A stretch of DNA of 64,000 nt, from positions 1 through 64,000 of the forward strand of contig NTJN01000003.1 of the NCBI GenBank assembly GCA_002457515.1, in the 5' to 3' direction. Position 1 is the stretch's first letter, and each line of letters opens with the position of its first letter. The notes under the pieces are model-generated. The model was not told the origin of the DNA. It saw only the letters and a list, made by a program, of their open reading frames with translations, and did no database searches. The position numbers were made by a program, and so were the translations under genes. The DNA comes from Pelagibacterales bacterium MED-G40 (GTDB taxonomy: Bacteria; Pseudomonadota; Alphaproteobacteria; Pelagibacterales; Pelagibacteraceae). This document shows, one piece after another, positions 8,468 through 18,305 of the stretch.

Positions 8468-11206
8468 ATGTCAAAAGATACTATACAACTTCCAAAAACA
8501 GCTTTTTCGATGAAAGCTAATTTACCCTCTAAAGAACCAGGAATTTTGGAGAAATGGGAAAAAAATAAAATTTATGAAAAATTAAGAAAGATATCAAAAG
8601 GAAGAAAAAAATTTGTTTTGCATGACGGTCCTCCTTATGCCAACGGACATATCCATATGGGCACAGCTTTAAATAAAATTTTAAAAGATATGGTTACAAG
8701 ATTCCATCAAATGCAAGGTAAAGACTCGATTTACGTCCCAGGCTGGGACTGTCACGGGCTTCCTATTGAGTGGAAAATTGAGGAGTTATATAAAAAGAAC
8801 AAAAAAAATAAGGATGAAATACCAATAAAAGATTTTAGAGGTGAATGCAGAGATTTTGCAAAAAAATGGATCGAGATTCAAACTAAAGAATTTAAAAGAT
8901 TAGGTGTAGTTGGGGATTTCGATAATTACTATTCCACGATGAGTTTTAATGGGGAGGCGCAAATAGTTCGTGAACTTGGAAAATTTTTATTAGATAAAAG
9001 TTTATATCAAGGTTTTAAACCAGTACTTTGGTCCACAGTCGAAAAAACTGCATTAGCTGATGCCGAAGTAGAATATAAGGATCATACTTCTAATACAATT
9101 TATGCAGCCTTCAAGATCAAAAAAACTGATAAGGAATTTTTAAAAGATGCCAACATTGTAATTTGGACCACCACTCCTTGGACTATACCAGCTAATAAAG
9201 CTTTGGCTTTTAATAGCTCTCTTGAGTATTCCCTAGTTGAAATTTCTGGCTTAGATAATTTCAAAGAAAAAAAAATTGTTATAGCAAAAGAATTAATTAA
9301 ATCTGTAACTGAATCTTGTGGATTAAAAAAATTTACAATAATTAAAAGTTTTAAGGGTTCTGAATTAAATAAAACAGTATGCAGTCACCCTTTTTTAAAA
9401 TTGGGATATGACTATGATGTACCAATGTTTGATGCAAGATTTGTTACCCTTGAGCAAGGTACAGGTATAGTTCATTGTGCACCCAGCCATGGTGTTGACG
9501 ATTTTAATTTGTGTTTAAAAAATAACATTGAGTCGAAATACACCGTTGACGACTCGGGATATTACACTAAAGAAATACCACATTTTGAAAAGACTCACGT
9601 CTTTAAAGCAGATCCTATTGTTATTGATAATCTTAGAGAGCAAAAAAAATTATTAAAAAATGATACCCTACAACATAGTTATCCTCACTCTTGGAGGTCA
9701 AAAGCTCCATTAATTTATAGAGCTACTCCTCAATGGTTCATTTCAATGGAAGTAAATTCTTTAAGAAATAAAGCATTAAAAGCTATAAACGAAACAAATT
9801 TTTATCCTGGTAAAGGGAAGGAGCGACTGTCATCTATGATAGAAGGTAGACCAGATTGGTGTGTTTCCCGACAAAGAGTTTGGGGCGTTCCACTGCCTAT
9901 TTTTATAAATAAAAAAACTAAAGAACCTCTTAGAGATAAAAAAGTTATTGATAGGATTGCTGATATATATGAAAAAGAAGGCTCAGATTGCTGGTTCACA
10001 GAAAATTCTAAAAGATTTTTAGGCGAGGCATACAATGAAAAAGATTACGATAAATTAAACGATATTGTTGAAGTTTGGTTCGATAGTGGATCTACTCATA
10101 GTTTTGTACTGGAGCAAAGAAAAGATTTAAAATGGCCTGCTGATATGTACTTGGAAGGATCTGATCAGCATAGAGGTTGGTTTCACTCATCTTTACTAGA
10201 GTCGTGCGGAACAAGAGGAAAAGCTCCTTTTGAAAGCATTTTATCACATGGTTTTGTTGTAGACGGCAAAGGAATGAAAATGTCTAAGTCCGCAGGCAAT
10301 GTAGTATTGCCAGAAGATATTTTAAAGAACTACGGTGCAGATATATTAAGGGCGTGGGTTTGTGCCTCAGATTATTCAGAGGATTTAAGGATTGATAAAG
10401 CGATTCTAGCTCAACACGCAGAGTCATACAGAAAAATAAGAAATACTTTTAGATTCATATTAGGAAATATTAAAGACAATTTTGAACCACAAAATATTAA
10501 AAACTTAGAAACAAAAGATTTTCCAGAATTAGAAAGATATATTTTAAATAAGTTATTTTTTATTGATAAGTCAATTAAGGAAAATTTAAAAAACTATAAT
10601 TTTCATAAAATTTATAAAGAATTATTAAATTTTTGTACGCTTGAACTTTCGTCGTTTTATTTTGATATAAGAAAAGATGCTTTATATTGTGACAGCTTAG
10701 ACTCAAAAAAAAGGAAAGCATGTATTAAAGTTTTAAATATTGTTCTTGAATGTTTGTTAAAATGGTTGGCACCAATATTTGTTTTTACTTCAGAAGAGAT
10801 ATTTAGTTTAATAAACAAAACAAATGAGAGTATACACGAAAAAACTTTCGTAGAAATTCCTGAATCTTGGAAGGATGATAAATTAGATAATAAATGGAAA
10901 GATTTATTTAAAATCAAACAAGAGGCCAATATTGCCATAGAAGAAAAAAGAGCCAGCAAAGAAATAGGTTCGAGCCTGGAAGCAGATATTGAAATTTTTG
11001 TTAATACTAATCAATACAATTTATTGGATGGTCTAGATTTAGCTGAATATTTTATAACATCCAAAGCTCAAAAGTTTGAGAACAAAGGAAAGGAAGAAGG
11101 CATCAAAATATTGGTGAAAAAGTCTAATGGAACAAAATGTCCAAGATGTTGGAAAATAATTCAGAACAAGTGTTCCAGATGTGAAGAAGTGCAAAAGATA
11201 CAATAA
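8468..11206 (+). CDS. ileS: Isoleucyl-tRNA synthetase
   Basis: This class I synthetase charges tRNA-Ile and edits valine. The 912 residues include the HIGH-type motif HIHMG near residue 61, the editing domain with TTPWTIPANKA, KMSKS near 602, and a C-terminal zinc finger with two CxxC pairs (CPRC, CSRC). This is the bacterial cytosolic type, with full length for the family. The gene starts at the base after the ribF stop and is followed by lspA two bases later, so the run is probably one operon. Confidence 0.98.
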   Translation: MSKDTIQLPKTAFSMKANLPSKEPGILEKWEKNKIYEKLRKISKGRKKFVLHDGPPYANGHIHMGTALNKILKDMVTRFHQMQGKDSIYVPGWDCHGLPIEWKIEELYKKNKKNKDEIPIKDFRGECRDFAKKWIEIQTKEFKRLGVVGDFDNYYSTMSFNGEAQIVRELGKFLLDKSLYQGFKPVLWSTVEKTALADAEVEYKDHTSNTIYAAFKIKKTDKEFLKDANIVIWTTTPWTIPANKALAFNSSLEYSLVEISGLDNFKEKKIVIAKELIKSVTESCGLKKFTIIKSFKGSELNKTVCSHPFLKLGYDYDVPMFDARFVTLEQGTGIVHCAPSHGVDDFNLCLKNNIESKYTVDDSGYYTKEIPHFEKTHVFKADPIVIDNLREQKKLLKNDTLQHSYPHSWRSKAPLIYRATPQWFISMEVNSLRNKALKAINETNFYPGKGKERLSSMIEGRPDWCVSRQRVWGVPLPIFINKKTKEPLRDKKVIDRIADIYEKEGSDCWFTENSKRFLGEAYNEKDYDKLNDIVEVWFDSGSTHSFVLEQRKDLKWPADMYLEGSDQHRGWFHSSLLESCGTRGKAPFESILSHGFVVDGKGMKMSKSAGNVVLPEDILKNYGADILRAWVCASDYSEDLRIDKAILAQHAESYRKIRNTFRFILGNIKDNFEPQNIKNLETKDFPELERYILNKLFFIDKSIKENLKNYNFHKIYKELLNFCTLELSSFYFDIRKDALYCDSLDSKKRKACIKVLNIVLECLLKWLAPIFVFTSEEIFSLINKTNESIHEKTFVEIPESWKDDKLDNKWKDLFKIKQEANIAIEEKRASKEIGSSLEADIEIFVNTNQYNLLDGLDLAEYFITSKAQKFENKGKEEGIKILVKKSNGTKCPRCWKIIQNKCSRCEEVQKIQ

Positions 11207-11208
11207 TA

Positions 11209-11709
11209 ATGAACGAACTAAAAAATAGGATTTTAAACAAAATTAATATTTTAAATCTTTTAATTATAGTTTTAATTTTTGTTGCAGATAGATTTTCTAA
11301 AATTAAGATTATAAACTATGTCTTGAGCAACAATAAAAGTATTTATGTAAACGATTATTTAAATTTAGAACTTGTGTGGAATAGTGGTATCGGATTTGGC
11401 TTATTAAATCTAGATGCAGGAATTTGGTATCATTTTATCTCATTAATAATTTTCTTTGTTATATTAGCAATAATTTACCTTATGATAAAATCTAGTAATT
11501 TGGATAAAATTTTTCTCTCACTAGTTTTAGGTGGAGCTCTTGGAAATTTATATGATAGAGCTTTGTATTTTTCAGTTCCAGATTTTATTGATATACATTT
11601 TAATGACTTTCACTGGTTTACTTTTAATATTGCGGATATATTTATCTCATTAGGTATTATTTTAATTTTGTTAAAAGAGGTATTTTTAAAAAAACATGAA
11701 AAAAATTAG
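11209..11709 (+). CDS. lspA: Lipoprotein signal peptidase (signal peptidase II)
   Basis: LspA is an inner-membrane aspartyl protease that removes the signal peptide from diacylglyceryl-prolipoproteins. The 166 residues have four hydrophobic spans. The two catalytic-Asp boxes are visible: GGALGNLYDR followed by VPDFIDIHF, and FNIADIFISLG. Its 3' end overlaps a putative lipoprotein gene by 14 bp, a substrate-enzyme pairing. The partner enzyme Lgt is encoded at the far end of the window. Confidence 0.96.
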   Translation: MNELKNRILNKINILNLLIIVLIFVADRFSKIKIINYVLSNNKSIYVNDYLNLELVWNSGIGFGLLNLDAGIWYHFISLIIFFVILAIIYLMIKSSNLDKIFLSLVLGGALGNLYDRALYFSVPDFIDIHFNDFHWFTFNIADIFISLGIILILLKEVFLKKHEKN

Positions 11710-12013
11710 TATAGTTTTAATATATTTTTTTATAGCTATTTCCATTTTATCATGCACTTCTTTAAAAGAAGCAGGAGATGTTTTAAAAAATGAAAAAAGA
11801 AAAACAACAGATGAGTTTTTAGTTAAGAAAAGAGGACCATTAACCGAACCACCAGACTATAAAAAAATTCCCGAACCTGGATCTGTATCATCTAAAAAAC
11901 AAGAAAATTTAAGCGATGTAGAGAAACTATTTAAGACATCAAATAAAAATAATGTAAAAAGAAAATCATCATCTTCTGCAGAAGAGTCAATTTTAAATGA
12001 AATAAAAAAATGA
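11696..12013 (+). CDS. Small lipoprotein, DUF3035-like (possible BAM-complex lipoprotein)
   Basis: The 105-residue product has a type II signal peptide with lipobox ILSC, lipidated Cys at residue 20. A segment follows, TTDEFLVKKRGPLTEPPDY and then PEPG, that resembles the DUF3035 family, which often follows lspA in Alphaproteobacteria. The rest is Ser/Lys-rich and probably unstructured. DUF3035 proteins have been linked to outer-membrane assembly (BamF/BamC-like); I treat that as possible only. It overlaps lspA by 14 bp and pgi by 4 bp. Confidence 0.8.
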   Translation: MKKISIVLIYFFIAISILSCTSLKEAGDVLKNEKRKTTDEFLVKKRGPLTEPPDYKKIPEPGSVSSKKQENLSDVEKLFKTSNKNNVKRKSSSSAEESILNEIKK

Positions 12014-13170
12014 AAAATAATTTATTAATTAAAAATTTTATTACCAAAAGATTTTATAATACAAAAAAAAAAAATAAAAATGTTAAAATCAGTTTAAAAT
12101 TATTAGAATATATTTCAAAAAATATACATAAAGAAAAAAATATTTTTCACTTATTTAATAAAAAATATGAGCTTGATTTCATATTAAAATCTCTTAAAAA
12201 GTTTAAAAATTTCAAAACTATTATTGTCATAGGAATGGGTGGTTCGACATTAGGCATTAAGGCCTTTCATTCATTTTTAAAATTAAAAGTAAAAAAAGAA
12301 GTTTTATTTTTAGATAATTTGAATAGTTTTAGATTGAAAGAGCTATCCAAGATTATAGATAGAAAAAAAATTTTTTTTATTATAATTTCTAAATCTGGAA
12401 ATACATTAGAAACTTTAACAAATAAAAATTTTTTTAAAAATAAAATTTCACAAAATAACTCAATCGTTATTACTGAAAAGGGAAATAGCAAACTTAATAA
12501 ATTTTCTAAAGACAAAAAAATTTTACACATTAAACATAAAAAATATATTGGTGGAAGATATTCTGTTTTGTCAGAGACTGGCATGGTACCTGCTTACTTA
12601 ATGGGACTTAAAATAAAAAAATTTAGAGAAAATTTATCTAAATATTTTAAAAATAATTTTAAAAAATTTTTATGTGAAAGTTCGTCTATAATTGCACAAA
12701 ACTATTTATCTAAAAAAATAAATTCTATTATCTTTTTTAATTATTGCCCTCGCTTAAATAATTTTGTGTATTGGAGTCAACAACTAATGGCAGAAAGCTT
12801 AGGAAAAAATGGAAAAGGAATTTTGCCAGTTCTTTCAGAAGCTCCTAAGGATCATCACAGTCTTCTTCAACTTTATTTAGATGGACCTAAAGATAAAATT
12901 TTTTATATTATTAGTGCGGAAGACAGATTAAATAAAAAGATTGATAAAATAGTTAAAGCTCAAAAAAATGCTTTTATTCAAGTTTTAAAAAAAAAGAGAA
13001 TTCCTTTTAGAATTATTCACATAAACAACTTCTCAGAATCAACTATGGGTGAGTTATTTTCTTATTTTATTTTAGAAACAGTTTTGATTGCAAATCTTAT
13101 TAAAGTTAATCCTTTTGATCAACCAGCTGTAGAAGAGATAAAAATTTTTACAAAAAAGAATTTAAGATAA
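12010..13170 (+). CDS. pgi: Glucose-6-phosphate isomerase
   Basis: Pgi interconverts glucose-6-phosphate and fructose-6-phosphate. At 386 aa it is shorter than the 550-residue enterobacterial form. Key regions are intact: GMGGSTLGIKA, SKSGNTLET (phosphate-binding), GGRYSVLSETG, and APKDHHSLLQL with the catalytic His area. The start overlaps the upstream lipoprotein stop as ATGA. The end overlaps rsmD tail to tail by 9 bp. Confidence 0.93.
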   Translation: MKNNLLIKNFITKRFYNTKKKNKNVKISLKLLEYISKNIHKEKNIFHLFNKKYELDFILKSLKKFKNFKTIIVIGMGGSTLGIKAFHSFLKLKVKKEVLFLDNLNSFRLKELSKIIDRKKIFFIIISKSGNTLETLTNKNFFKNKISQNNSIVITEKGNSKLNKFSKDKKILHIKHKKYIGGRYSVLSETGMVPAYLMGLKIKKFRENLSKYFKNNFKKFLCESSSIIAQNYLSKKINSIIFFNYCPRLNNFVYWSQQLMAESLGKNGKGILPVLSEAPKDHHSLLQLYLDGPKDKIFYIISAEDRLNKKIDKIVKAQKNAFIQVLKKKRIPFRIIHINNFSESTMGELFSYFILETVLIANLIKVNPFDQPAVEEIKIFTKKNLR

Positions 13171-13722
13171 TGTACCGAATATCACTTTTGATCTGCCGTA
13201 TTCTTTAGTAAGTTTTACCTTAATAAGTTTATCTAATTCCTCTTGCTCATTTTCTCTATGAATGACAATTAAATGATTTTTTTTAAAAATTTTTAATTTT
13301 TTAATCAATTCTATTTCCTCTTTAAATTCTTTTTCAGCAAAAGGAGGGTCAATAAAAATTATGTCAAATTTTTTATTTATATTTATTTTGCTTAAAAATT
13401 TTTTAATTTCATAAGGGTAAAGAAAAACTTTTTTTTCTAGATCAAGTTTTTTCAAGTTTTCTTTTAATATTTCTAATGTTTGAGAATTATTTTCAACAAA
13501 TGTGACACTGTCAGCTTCTCTTGATAAACATTCAATACCAAAAGAACCTATGCCTGAGTAAAGATCCAAAACAGTTGAGTTTTTTATATTAACATTAATA
13601 AAATTTGAATGATGAATAGTATTAAACAAACTTTCTTTGACAAGATCTCTTAAGGGTCTTGTTGATGAAGTTTTTATAAAAGATATTTTTTTTCCTTTTA
13701 AATATCCACCTATTATTCGCAT
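13162..13722 (-). CDS. rsmD: 16S rRNA (guanine-966-N2)-methyltransferase
   Basis: RsmD methylates G966 in the small-subunit rRNA using S-adenosylmethionine. The 186 residues contain the family start MRIIGGYLKGKKI, the RPLRDLVKESLFN segment, the SAM motif LDLYSGIGSFGIE, and the catalytic FIDPPF motif near residue 125. It follows purD by 6 bp on the minus strand and overlaps the convergent pgi gene. Confidence 0.93.
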   Translation of the reverse strand: MRIIGGYLKGKKISFIKTSSTRPLRDLVKESLFNTIHHSNFINVNIKNSTVLDLYSGIGSFGIECLSREADSVTFVENNSQTLEILKENLKKLDLEKKVFLYPYEIKKFLSKININKKFDIIFIDPPFAEKEFKEEIELIKKLKIFKKNHLIVIHRENEQEELDKLIKVKLTKEYGRSKVIFGTLS

Positions 13723-13728
13723 GTTAGT

Positions 13729-14988
13729 TTAAACAACTCTCCATCCAATATCTTTTCTAAAAAAACCATATTTCCAATTTATTTTTCTAATTATTTTAAA
13801 GATAACTTTTCTAATTTTAAAAAAACTCTGTCCAGTTGAAGTTATATTCAAAACTCGGCCACCGATTGAAAAATATTTCTTATTTATTATTTGAGTTCCA
13901 GCATGAAAGATTTGAGAGTTTTTTTTAAGTAAGACTTTATTTAAATTTTTTATTAATAAATTTTTTTTATATTTTCCAGGATACCCTTTAGTACATAATA
14001 CAATAGTCATACACTTTCTTTTCTTCCACTTAATTTTTATCTTATTTAATTTATTTTTTGTTGCCAGGATAAAAAGTTTCACTATATCGGTTTTTAATCT
14101 CGGCATTATAACTTGACATTCTGGGTCGCCCATTCTGACATTATATTCAATTAAGTAAGGCTCACCATTTTTTATCATAAGTCCTGCATACAAAAATCCC
14201 GTGTATGGTTTTCCTTTTTTTTTAAGCGCAGATAATGTTGGCTTAATAATTCTACTTATAATTTTTTTTTCTAAACTGTTATTAATTATCGGAGCTGGAG
14301 AATATGCTCCCATTCCACCAGTATTAGGCCCAGTCTCATTTTCACCAACTCGTTTATGGTCTTGAGCGGAGCCGATAAAAGAAAATTTTTTTTTGTCAAC
14401 TATAAGAAAATAACTAGCTTCTTCACCTTCCAAAAACTCTTCAAGAACTAATTTTTTTGAACTTTTAAATTTACCAGAGAATATTTCATTAGATAAATTT
14501 ATTACCTCATTTTTAGAATTGCATATAGCAACACCTTTACCGGCAGCTAAACCATCCGCTTTTACAACAAGTGGCATATTATTATTTTTTAAAAAATTTA
14601 AAACTTCTGACTTTTTTTTACATATTTTAAAATTTGCTGTAGGGATATTATTTTTTTTACATATAGACTTCATAAAAGCTTTTGATCCTTCAAGTTGTGC
14701 GGCATATTTATTAGGTCCAAAAACTCTAATTTTATTTTTTTTTAAGAAGTCAACGATTCCATTTACCAGAGGCTGTTCAGGACCGACTATGACCAAACTT
14801 ATTTTGTTTTTTTTTAAATTTTTTAATAGAAATTTAAAATTTAAAAAATCAAAATTTAGATTTGTTGCTAATTTAGCAGTTCCTGCATTGCCTGGAATAC
14901 AATAAATTTTTGATTTTATTGATGATTCATATATCTTTTGACAAAGAGCGTGCTCTCTACCTCCGCTACCTATTAAAGCAATATTCAT
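13729..14988 (-). CDS. purD: Phosphoribosylamine-glycine ligase
   Basis: PurD is the second enzyme of purine synthesis. It joins phosphoribosylamine and glycine with ATP. The 419-aa protein has the N-terminal IGSGGREHALC, VKADGLAAGKGV (ATP-grasp), GPNTGGMGAYSP, and NVRMGDPECQ, all signature blocks of the family. The start is the ATG at 14988. The gene on the opposite side (15024) is divergent, with 35 bp between them for both promoters. Confidence 0.97.
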   Translation of the reverse strand: MNIALIGSGGREHALCQKIYESSIKSKIYCIPGNAGTAKLATNLNFDFLNFKFLLKNLKKNKISLVIVGPEQPLVNGIVDFLKKNKIRVFGPNKYAAQLEGSKAFMKSICKKNNIPTANFKICKKKSEVLNFLKNNNMPLVVKADGLAAGKGVAICNSKNEVINLSNEIFSGKFKSSKKLVLEEFLEGEEASYFLIVDKKKFSFIGSAQDHKRVGENETGPNTGGMGAYSPAPIINNSLEKKIISRIIKPTLSALKKKGKPYTGFLYAGLMIKNGEPYLIEYNVRMGDPECQVIMPRLKTDIVKLFILATKNKLNKIKIKWKKRKCMTIVLCTKGYPGKYKKNLLIKNLNKVLLKKNSQIFHAGTQIINKKYFSIGGRVLNITSTGQSFFKIRKVIFKIIRKINWKYGFFRKDIGWRVV

Positions 14989-15023
14989 ATGAAAAATTAT
15001 ATTATATATAATACTTTTATATT

Positions 15024-15230
15024 ATGAATAAAATAAAAGCCAAAATAAAATTTAAACCAAATTCATTTGAGGTTTTAGAAGAAGGGGATCATGTATTATG
15101 TGCAGTTTCAAAAAAAGTAATACCTTTAAAAGATTTGGCGTATTGGAACGTCGATCTTCAAGAGGCTTATTTTTCTCCAGCCGAAGTAAAGATTAGGTAT
15201 GACCAAATAAACAAAAAAGTTGATAAGTAG
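15024..15230 (+). CDS. DUF2093-family small protein
   Basis: This 68-residue conserved protein of unknown function occurs in Alphaproteobacteria. The features recognised are a Lys-rich N-terminus, FEVLEEGDHVLCAVS, and IPLKDLAYWNVDLQEAY with a conserved aromatic cluster. No signal peptide or membrane span is visible. Its stop abuts the stop of the convergent acyltransferase gene with no spacer. I assign no biochemical role. Confidence 0.85.
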   Translation: MNKIKAKIKFKPNSFEVLEEGDHVLCAVSKKVIPLKDLAYWNVDLQEAYFSPAEVKIRYDQINKKVDK

Positions 15231-16097
15231 CTATTTCCAACGATTATGGGTCCAAATCCAATCTCCTGGATTATTTATAATCATTTTTTCAATAATAGAA
15301 TTAAGTTTTTCAGTTATTTCAAGAATATTTTTTTCAGATTTATCTTCCTTATTGATTTCTAATTTTTCAAAAAATTCTAGAAGAAAATTGCCATCATCTT
15401 GTCTTGTAATGCAAACTGGAATTATATCACATTTAAATTTTATAGATAATTGTGCTGGCAAGGTAGTTGTGAGGGCCTTTTTTTTAAAAAAAGATACTTT
15501 TTCCCCTTCACTTACTCTTTGATCAACCATTAAAGCTACGCTGTAATTTTGTTTTAAAAAATTAAATGTATGCCTAATACCCGCAACACCTTTTTTAATT
15601 TGATTTTTGCAAACATACTTTCGTCTGAAGTATTCCATAAATGGGTTTAAAAATAAGTTATTTAATGGCCTATAAATAGTTGATAGTTTAATTCCTTTTT
15701 TAACTATTTCCATAGACATTAACTCAAAATTAGCAAAGTGTCCTGAAATAAAAATTACCGGTTTATCTTTTTTTAAAATTTCATCTAATATTTTTTCATT
15801 CTTTATATTTATGTGATAACTTTCCTTATTGAATCTTTTTAAAAAAATATATTCAACAAAAGTCATCGCATAATTAGACCACATTTTTTTAATTATAATA
15901 TCTTGGTCTTTTTTTTCAATATTTGGAAAAGCTATTTTTAAATTTTCTTTTATTATTTTTTTGGATCTTATTAATGGTCCTATCACCCTAAATAGTAATG
16001 AAAATATTTTTCTACTTTGTTTTAAACCAATTATTTTTATAATTAAAAAAAAAGTATATATAAATATTGACTCAATAAAATATTTTAAAATTTTCAT
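15231..16097 (-). CDS. LpxL/HtrB-family lipid A acyltransferase
   Basis: This 288-aa inner-membrane protein has an N-terminal hydrophobic segment, the catalytic GHFANFE box (H-x4-E type) near residue 120, VDQRVSEG, and the C-terminal WIWTHNRWK typical of the family. It likely adds a secondary acyl chain to Kdo2-lipid A. It overlaps lpxK by 4 bp and closes a minus-strand run with waaA and msbA, which fits lipid A maturation. Exact acyl chain and position (LpxL or LpxM type) cannot be told. Confidence 0.9.
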   Translation of the reverse strand: MKILKYFIESIFIYTFFLIIKIIGLKQSRKIFSLLFRVIGPLIRSKKIIKENLKIAFPNIEKKDQDIIIKKMWSNYAMTFVEYIFLKRFNKESYHINIKNEKILDEILKKDKPVIFISGHFANFELMSMEIVKKGIKLSTIYRPLNNLFLNPFMEYFRRKYVCKNQIKKGVAGIRHTFNFLKQNYSVALMVDQRVSEGEKVSFFKKKALTTTLPAQLSIKFKCDIIPVCITRQDDGNFLLEFFEKLEINKEDKSEKNILEITEKLNSIIEKMIINNPGDWIWTHNRWK

Positions 16098-17026
16098 TTT
16101 ATATAACTTTTAATAATTTTTTCAAATTTGTCTTTTTCTTTAATTTGAACTTTAATTGGAAAATAATTTATATTAAAGCCAAGTTTTTTTAATCTATAAT
16201 GATCTTTCTCTGTAGTTATTAAATCTAATTTATTTTTATTTGCTAAATTTAACAAATTTTCAATTTCGTTTTTTTTGTATGAGTAGTGGTCAGGGAAAAT
16301 TTTAGATATATCAATATTAAGATTGAATTCTCTTAGAGTATCAAAAAAATTTTCAGGATTTCCTATTCCTGCGAAAGCTAAGAATTTTTTATTAATAAAA
16401 TCTTTTGATAAAACTGGAATATATTTAGAATAAAAAATATTTATATTTTTAGATATTTTTTTTAATTTATTTTCAAAGTCTTTATTTTCATTTCCGTTTA
16501 TAACTATAATTTGTGATTTTTTTATAGAACTCAAGCCTTCTCTTAAAGGTCCAGAAGGAATGGTATGACCATTTCCAATTAATTGTTTTTCGTTAAAACA
16601 CAAAATTTTTAAATCTTTTTTAATCGAGTAATCTTGGTAACCATCATCTAGAATAACAATATCACAATTATTATTTTGCACTTCTTCAATTGCTTTTTGT
16701 CTAGATAAATTTGTAAAAAAATTTTTTGCCTTATTTTTGATAAGCTCTATCTCATCATATTGGTTTTTATAAAATTTTTTTACTATTGCAGGATTTTTAT
16801 TCATATTTTTTAAAATATTATATATTTCTAAAGTTAAAGGTGTTTTTCCAGTTCCACCGATATAAATATTACCTATACATATAACAGGAATATTAAATTT
16901 TTTTGTTGTTATTATTACTTTTTTGATAAGATTGAGAAGTTGAATTAAAATAGATATTGGTAATAAAATTAGTGAATAAATATTATAATAATTTTTTTTC
17001 CAAAAATTTGGTTTATATAGCTTCAT
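16094..17026 (-). CDS. lpxK: Tetraacyldisaccharide 4'-kinase
   Basis: LpxK phosphorylates the lipid A precursor at the 4' position, at the cytoplasmic side of the inner membrane. The 310 residues include an N-terminal hydrophobic anchor (about 13-33), the P-loop IGNIYIGGTGKTP near residue 52, and the conserved LDDGYQD box. It overlaps waaA and the acyltransferase by 4 bp each (ATGA), so translation is coupled. Confidence 0.94.
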   Translation of the reverse strand: MKLYKPNFWKKNYYNIYSLILLPISILIQLLNLIKKVIITTKKFNIPVICIGNIYIGGTGKTPLTLEIYNILKNMNKNPAIVKKFYKNQYDEIELIKNKAKNFFTNLSRQKAIEEVQNNNCDIVILDDGYQDYSIKKDLKILCFNEKQLIGNGHTIPSGPLREGLSSIKKSQIIVINGNENKDFENKLKKISKNINIFYSKYIPVLSKDFINKKFLAFAGIGNPENFFDTLREFNLNIDISKIFPDHYSYKKNEIENLLNLANKNKLDLITTEKDHYRLKKLGFNINYFPIKVQIKEKDKFEKIIKSYIK

Positions 17027-18300
17027 CTTAAAATTATTTTACTAAATTCATCAACAGTTTTTTTTAAAACTTCTGCCCCATAATTATCAATTTTTTTTAC
17101 TTTATTTTCATCAACTATTTTAGGATTATTTAAATCATCAATTATTTTTAAAGAAATTTCTTTAAAGTTATCTATTTTTTCTGCAACATTTATCTTATTC
17201 AAAAATTCATAAACTTCATCAAAATTAGATACATATGGTCCGTGATATATTTTGCACCCAAATCTTGCTGCTTCGATTGGATTTTGACCACCAACAGAAA
17301 TTAATTTTTTTAATGTAGATTTGCCTATAAAAACACTTTTACAGTATTTAAAATATTGAGTTAGTTTTCCAAAAGAATTAATTAAGAGAATTTCTGTATC
17401 ACTTTTTATGACCTCATTGTCATTTAAAATTTGAATTTTAATATTAAGTCTTTTTAATTTTTTATAAATTTTATCTATTCTACTGATGTGCCTAGGTATA
17501 ATTATTGTGACAATATTGTTATGAACTTTTTTAATTTCTTGGTGTGCTTTTACACAAAACTCTTCTTCATTATTATGCGTACTAGCTGCACACCAAACTT
17601 TATGTTTATCTAAAAATACTTTATTTATATCATTTAAACTAGAGGATGAATTTGCATCTGTTATAAACTTGAGATTTCCAAAATATTTAACGTTTTTTGC
17701 CTTAAGATTTTGTAGATAAATTAATGATTTTTTATTTGATGCCAAACATATATCAAAAGAAGAAAAGATTTTTTCAGCTAAACCTTTAAAAATACTCCAT
17801 CTTTTAAAAGTCTTTTCTGTAATTCTGCCATTCACTAAAATTAAAGGAATTTTATTTTTTGTCAGTTGGTTTATAAAGTTTGGCCAGATTTCTGAGTCGA
17901 CAAAACATGCTAAGTTTGGCATCCAAGAATTAATAAATTTTTTACTCAAATGCGGTGTGTCTATAGGAAAATATCTATGGACAATATTTTTATCCTCAGA
18001 GAAATATTTTTCAATTAATGTTCCTGAACTAATTGTTGTAGTAGTAATAAGAAAATTAATTTTTTTTCTAAGACTTTTCAGCTCTTTTATAATAGGAATA
18101 ATGCTTGTAATCTCTCCTATGCTTGCTCCATGCATCCAAATAAGAAAAGTTCCTTTAGTTTTTTGAGGTTTGAAATGGGAGCTAAATATTTTTTCTTTAA
18201 ATCTTACTTTATCTTCTTTTTTAATAAACTTTCTACAATAGATAATTAATAATAATAAGGGATAAAATAAAATTGTTAAGAATTTATAAACTAAAAACAT
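17023..18300 (-). CDS. waaA: 3-deoxy-D-manno-octulosonic acid transferase
   Basis: WaaA (KdtA) adds Kdo sugars to lipid A. The 425-aa protein has an N-terminal membrane anchor and the HGASIGEITS box with the family's Gly/Glu. It also has a Rossmann-type C-half containing IIPRH and GGQNPIEAARFGC, the CMP-Kdo-binding region. It lies between msbA (5 bp upstream) and lpxK (4-bp overlap). Confidence 0.95.
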   Translation of the reverse strand: MFLVYKFLTILFYPLLLLIIYCRKFIKKEDKVRFKEKIFSSHFKPQKTKGTFLIWMHGASIGEITSIIPIIKELKSLRKKINFLITTTTISSGTLIEKYFSEDKNIVHRYFPIDTPHLSKKFINSWMPNLACFVDSEIWPNFINQLTKNKIPLILVNGRITEKTFKRWSIFKGLAEKIFSSFDICLASNKKSLIYLQNLKAKNVKYFGNLKFITDANSSSSLNDINKVFLDKHKVWCAASTHNNEEEFCVKAHQEIKKVHNNIVTIIIPRHISRIDKIYKKLKRLNIKIQILNDNEVIKSDTEILLINSFGKLTQYFKYCKSVFIGKSTLKKLISVGGQNPIEAARFGCKIYHGPYVSNFDEVYEFLNKINVAEKIDNFKEISLKIIDDLNNPKIVDENKVKKIDNYGAEVLKKTVDEFSKIILR

Positions 18301-18305
18301 TAAAT

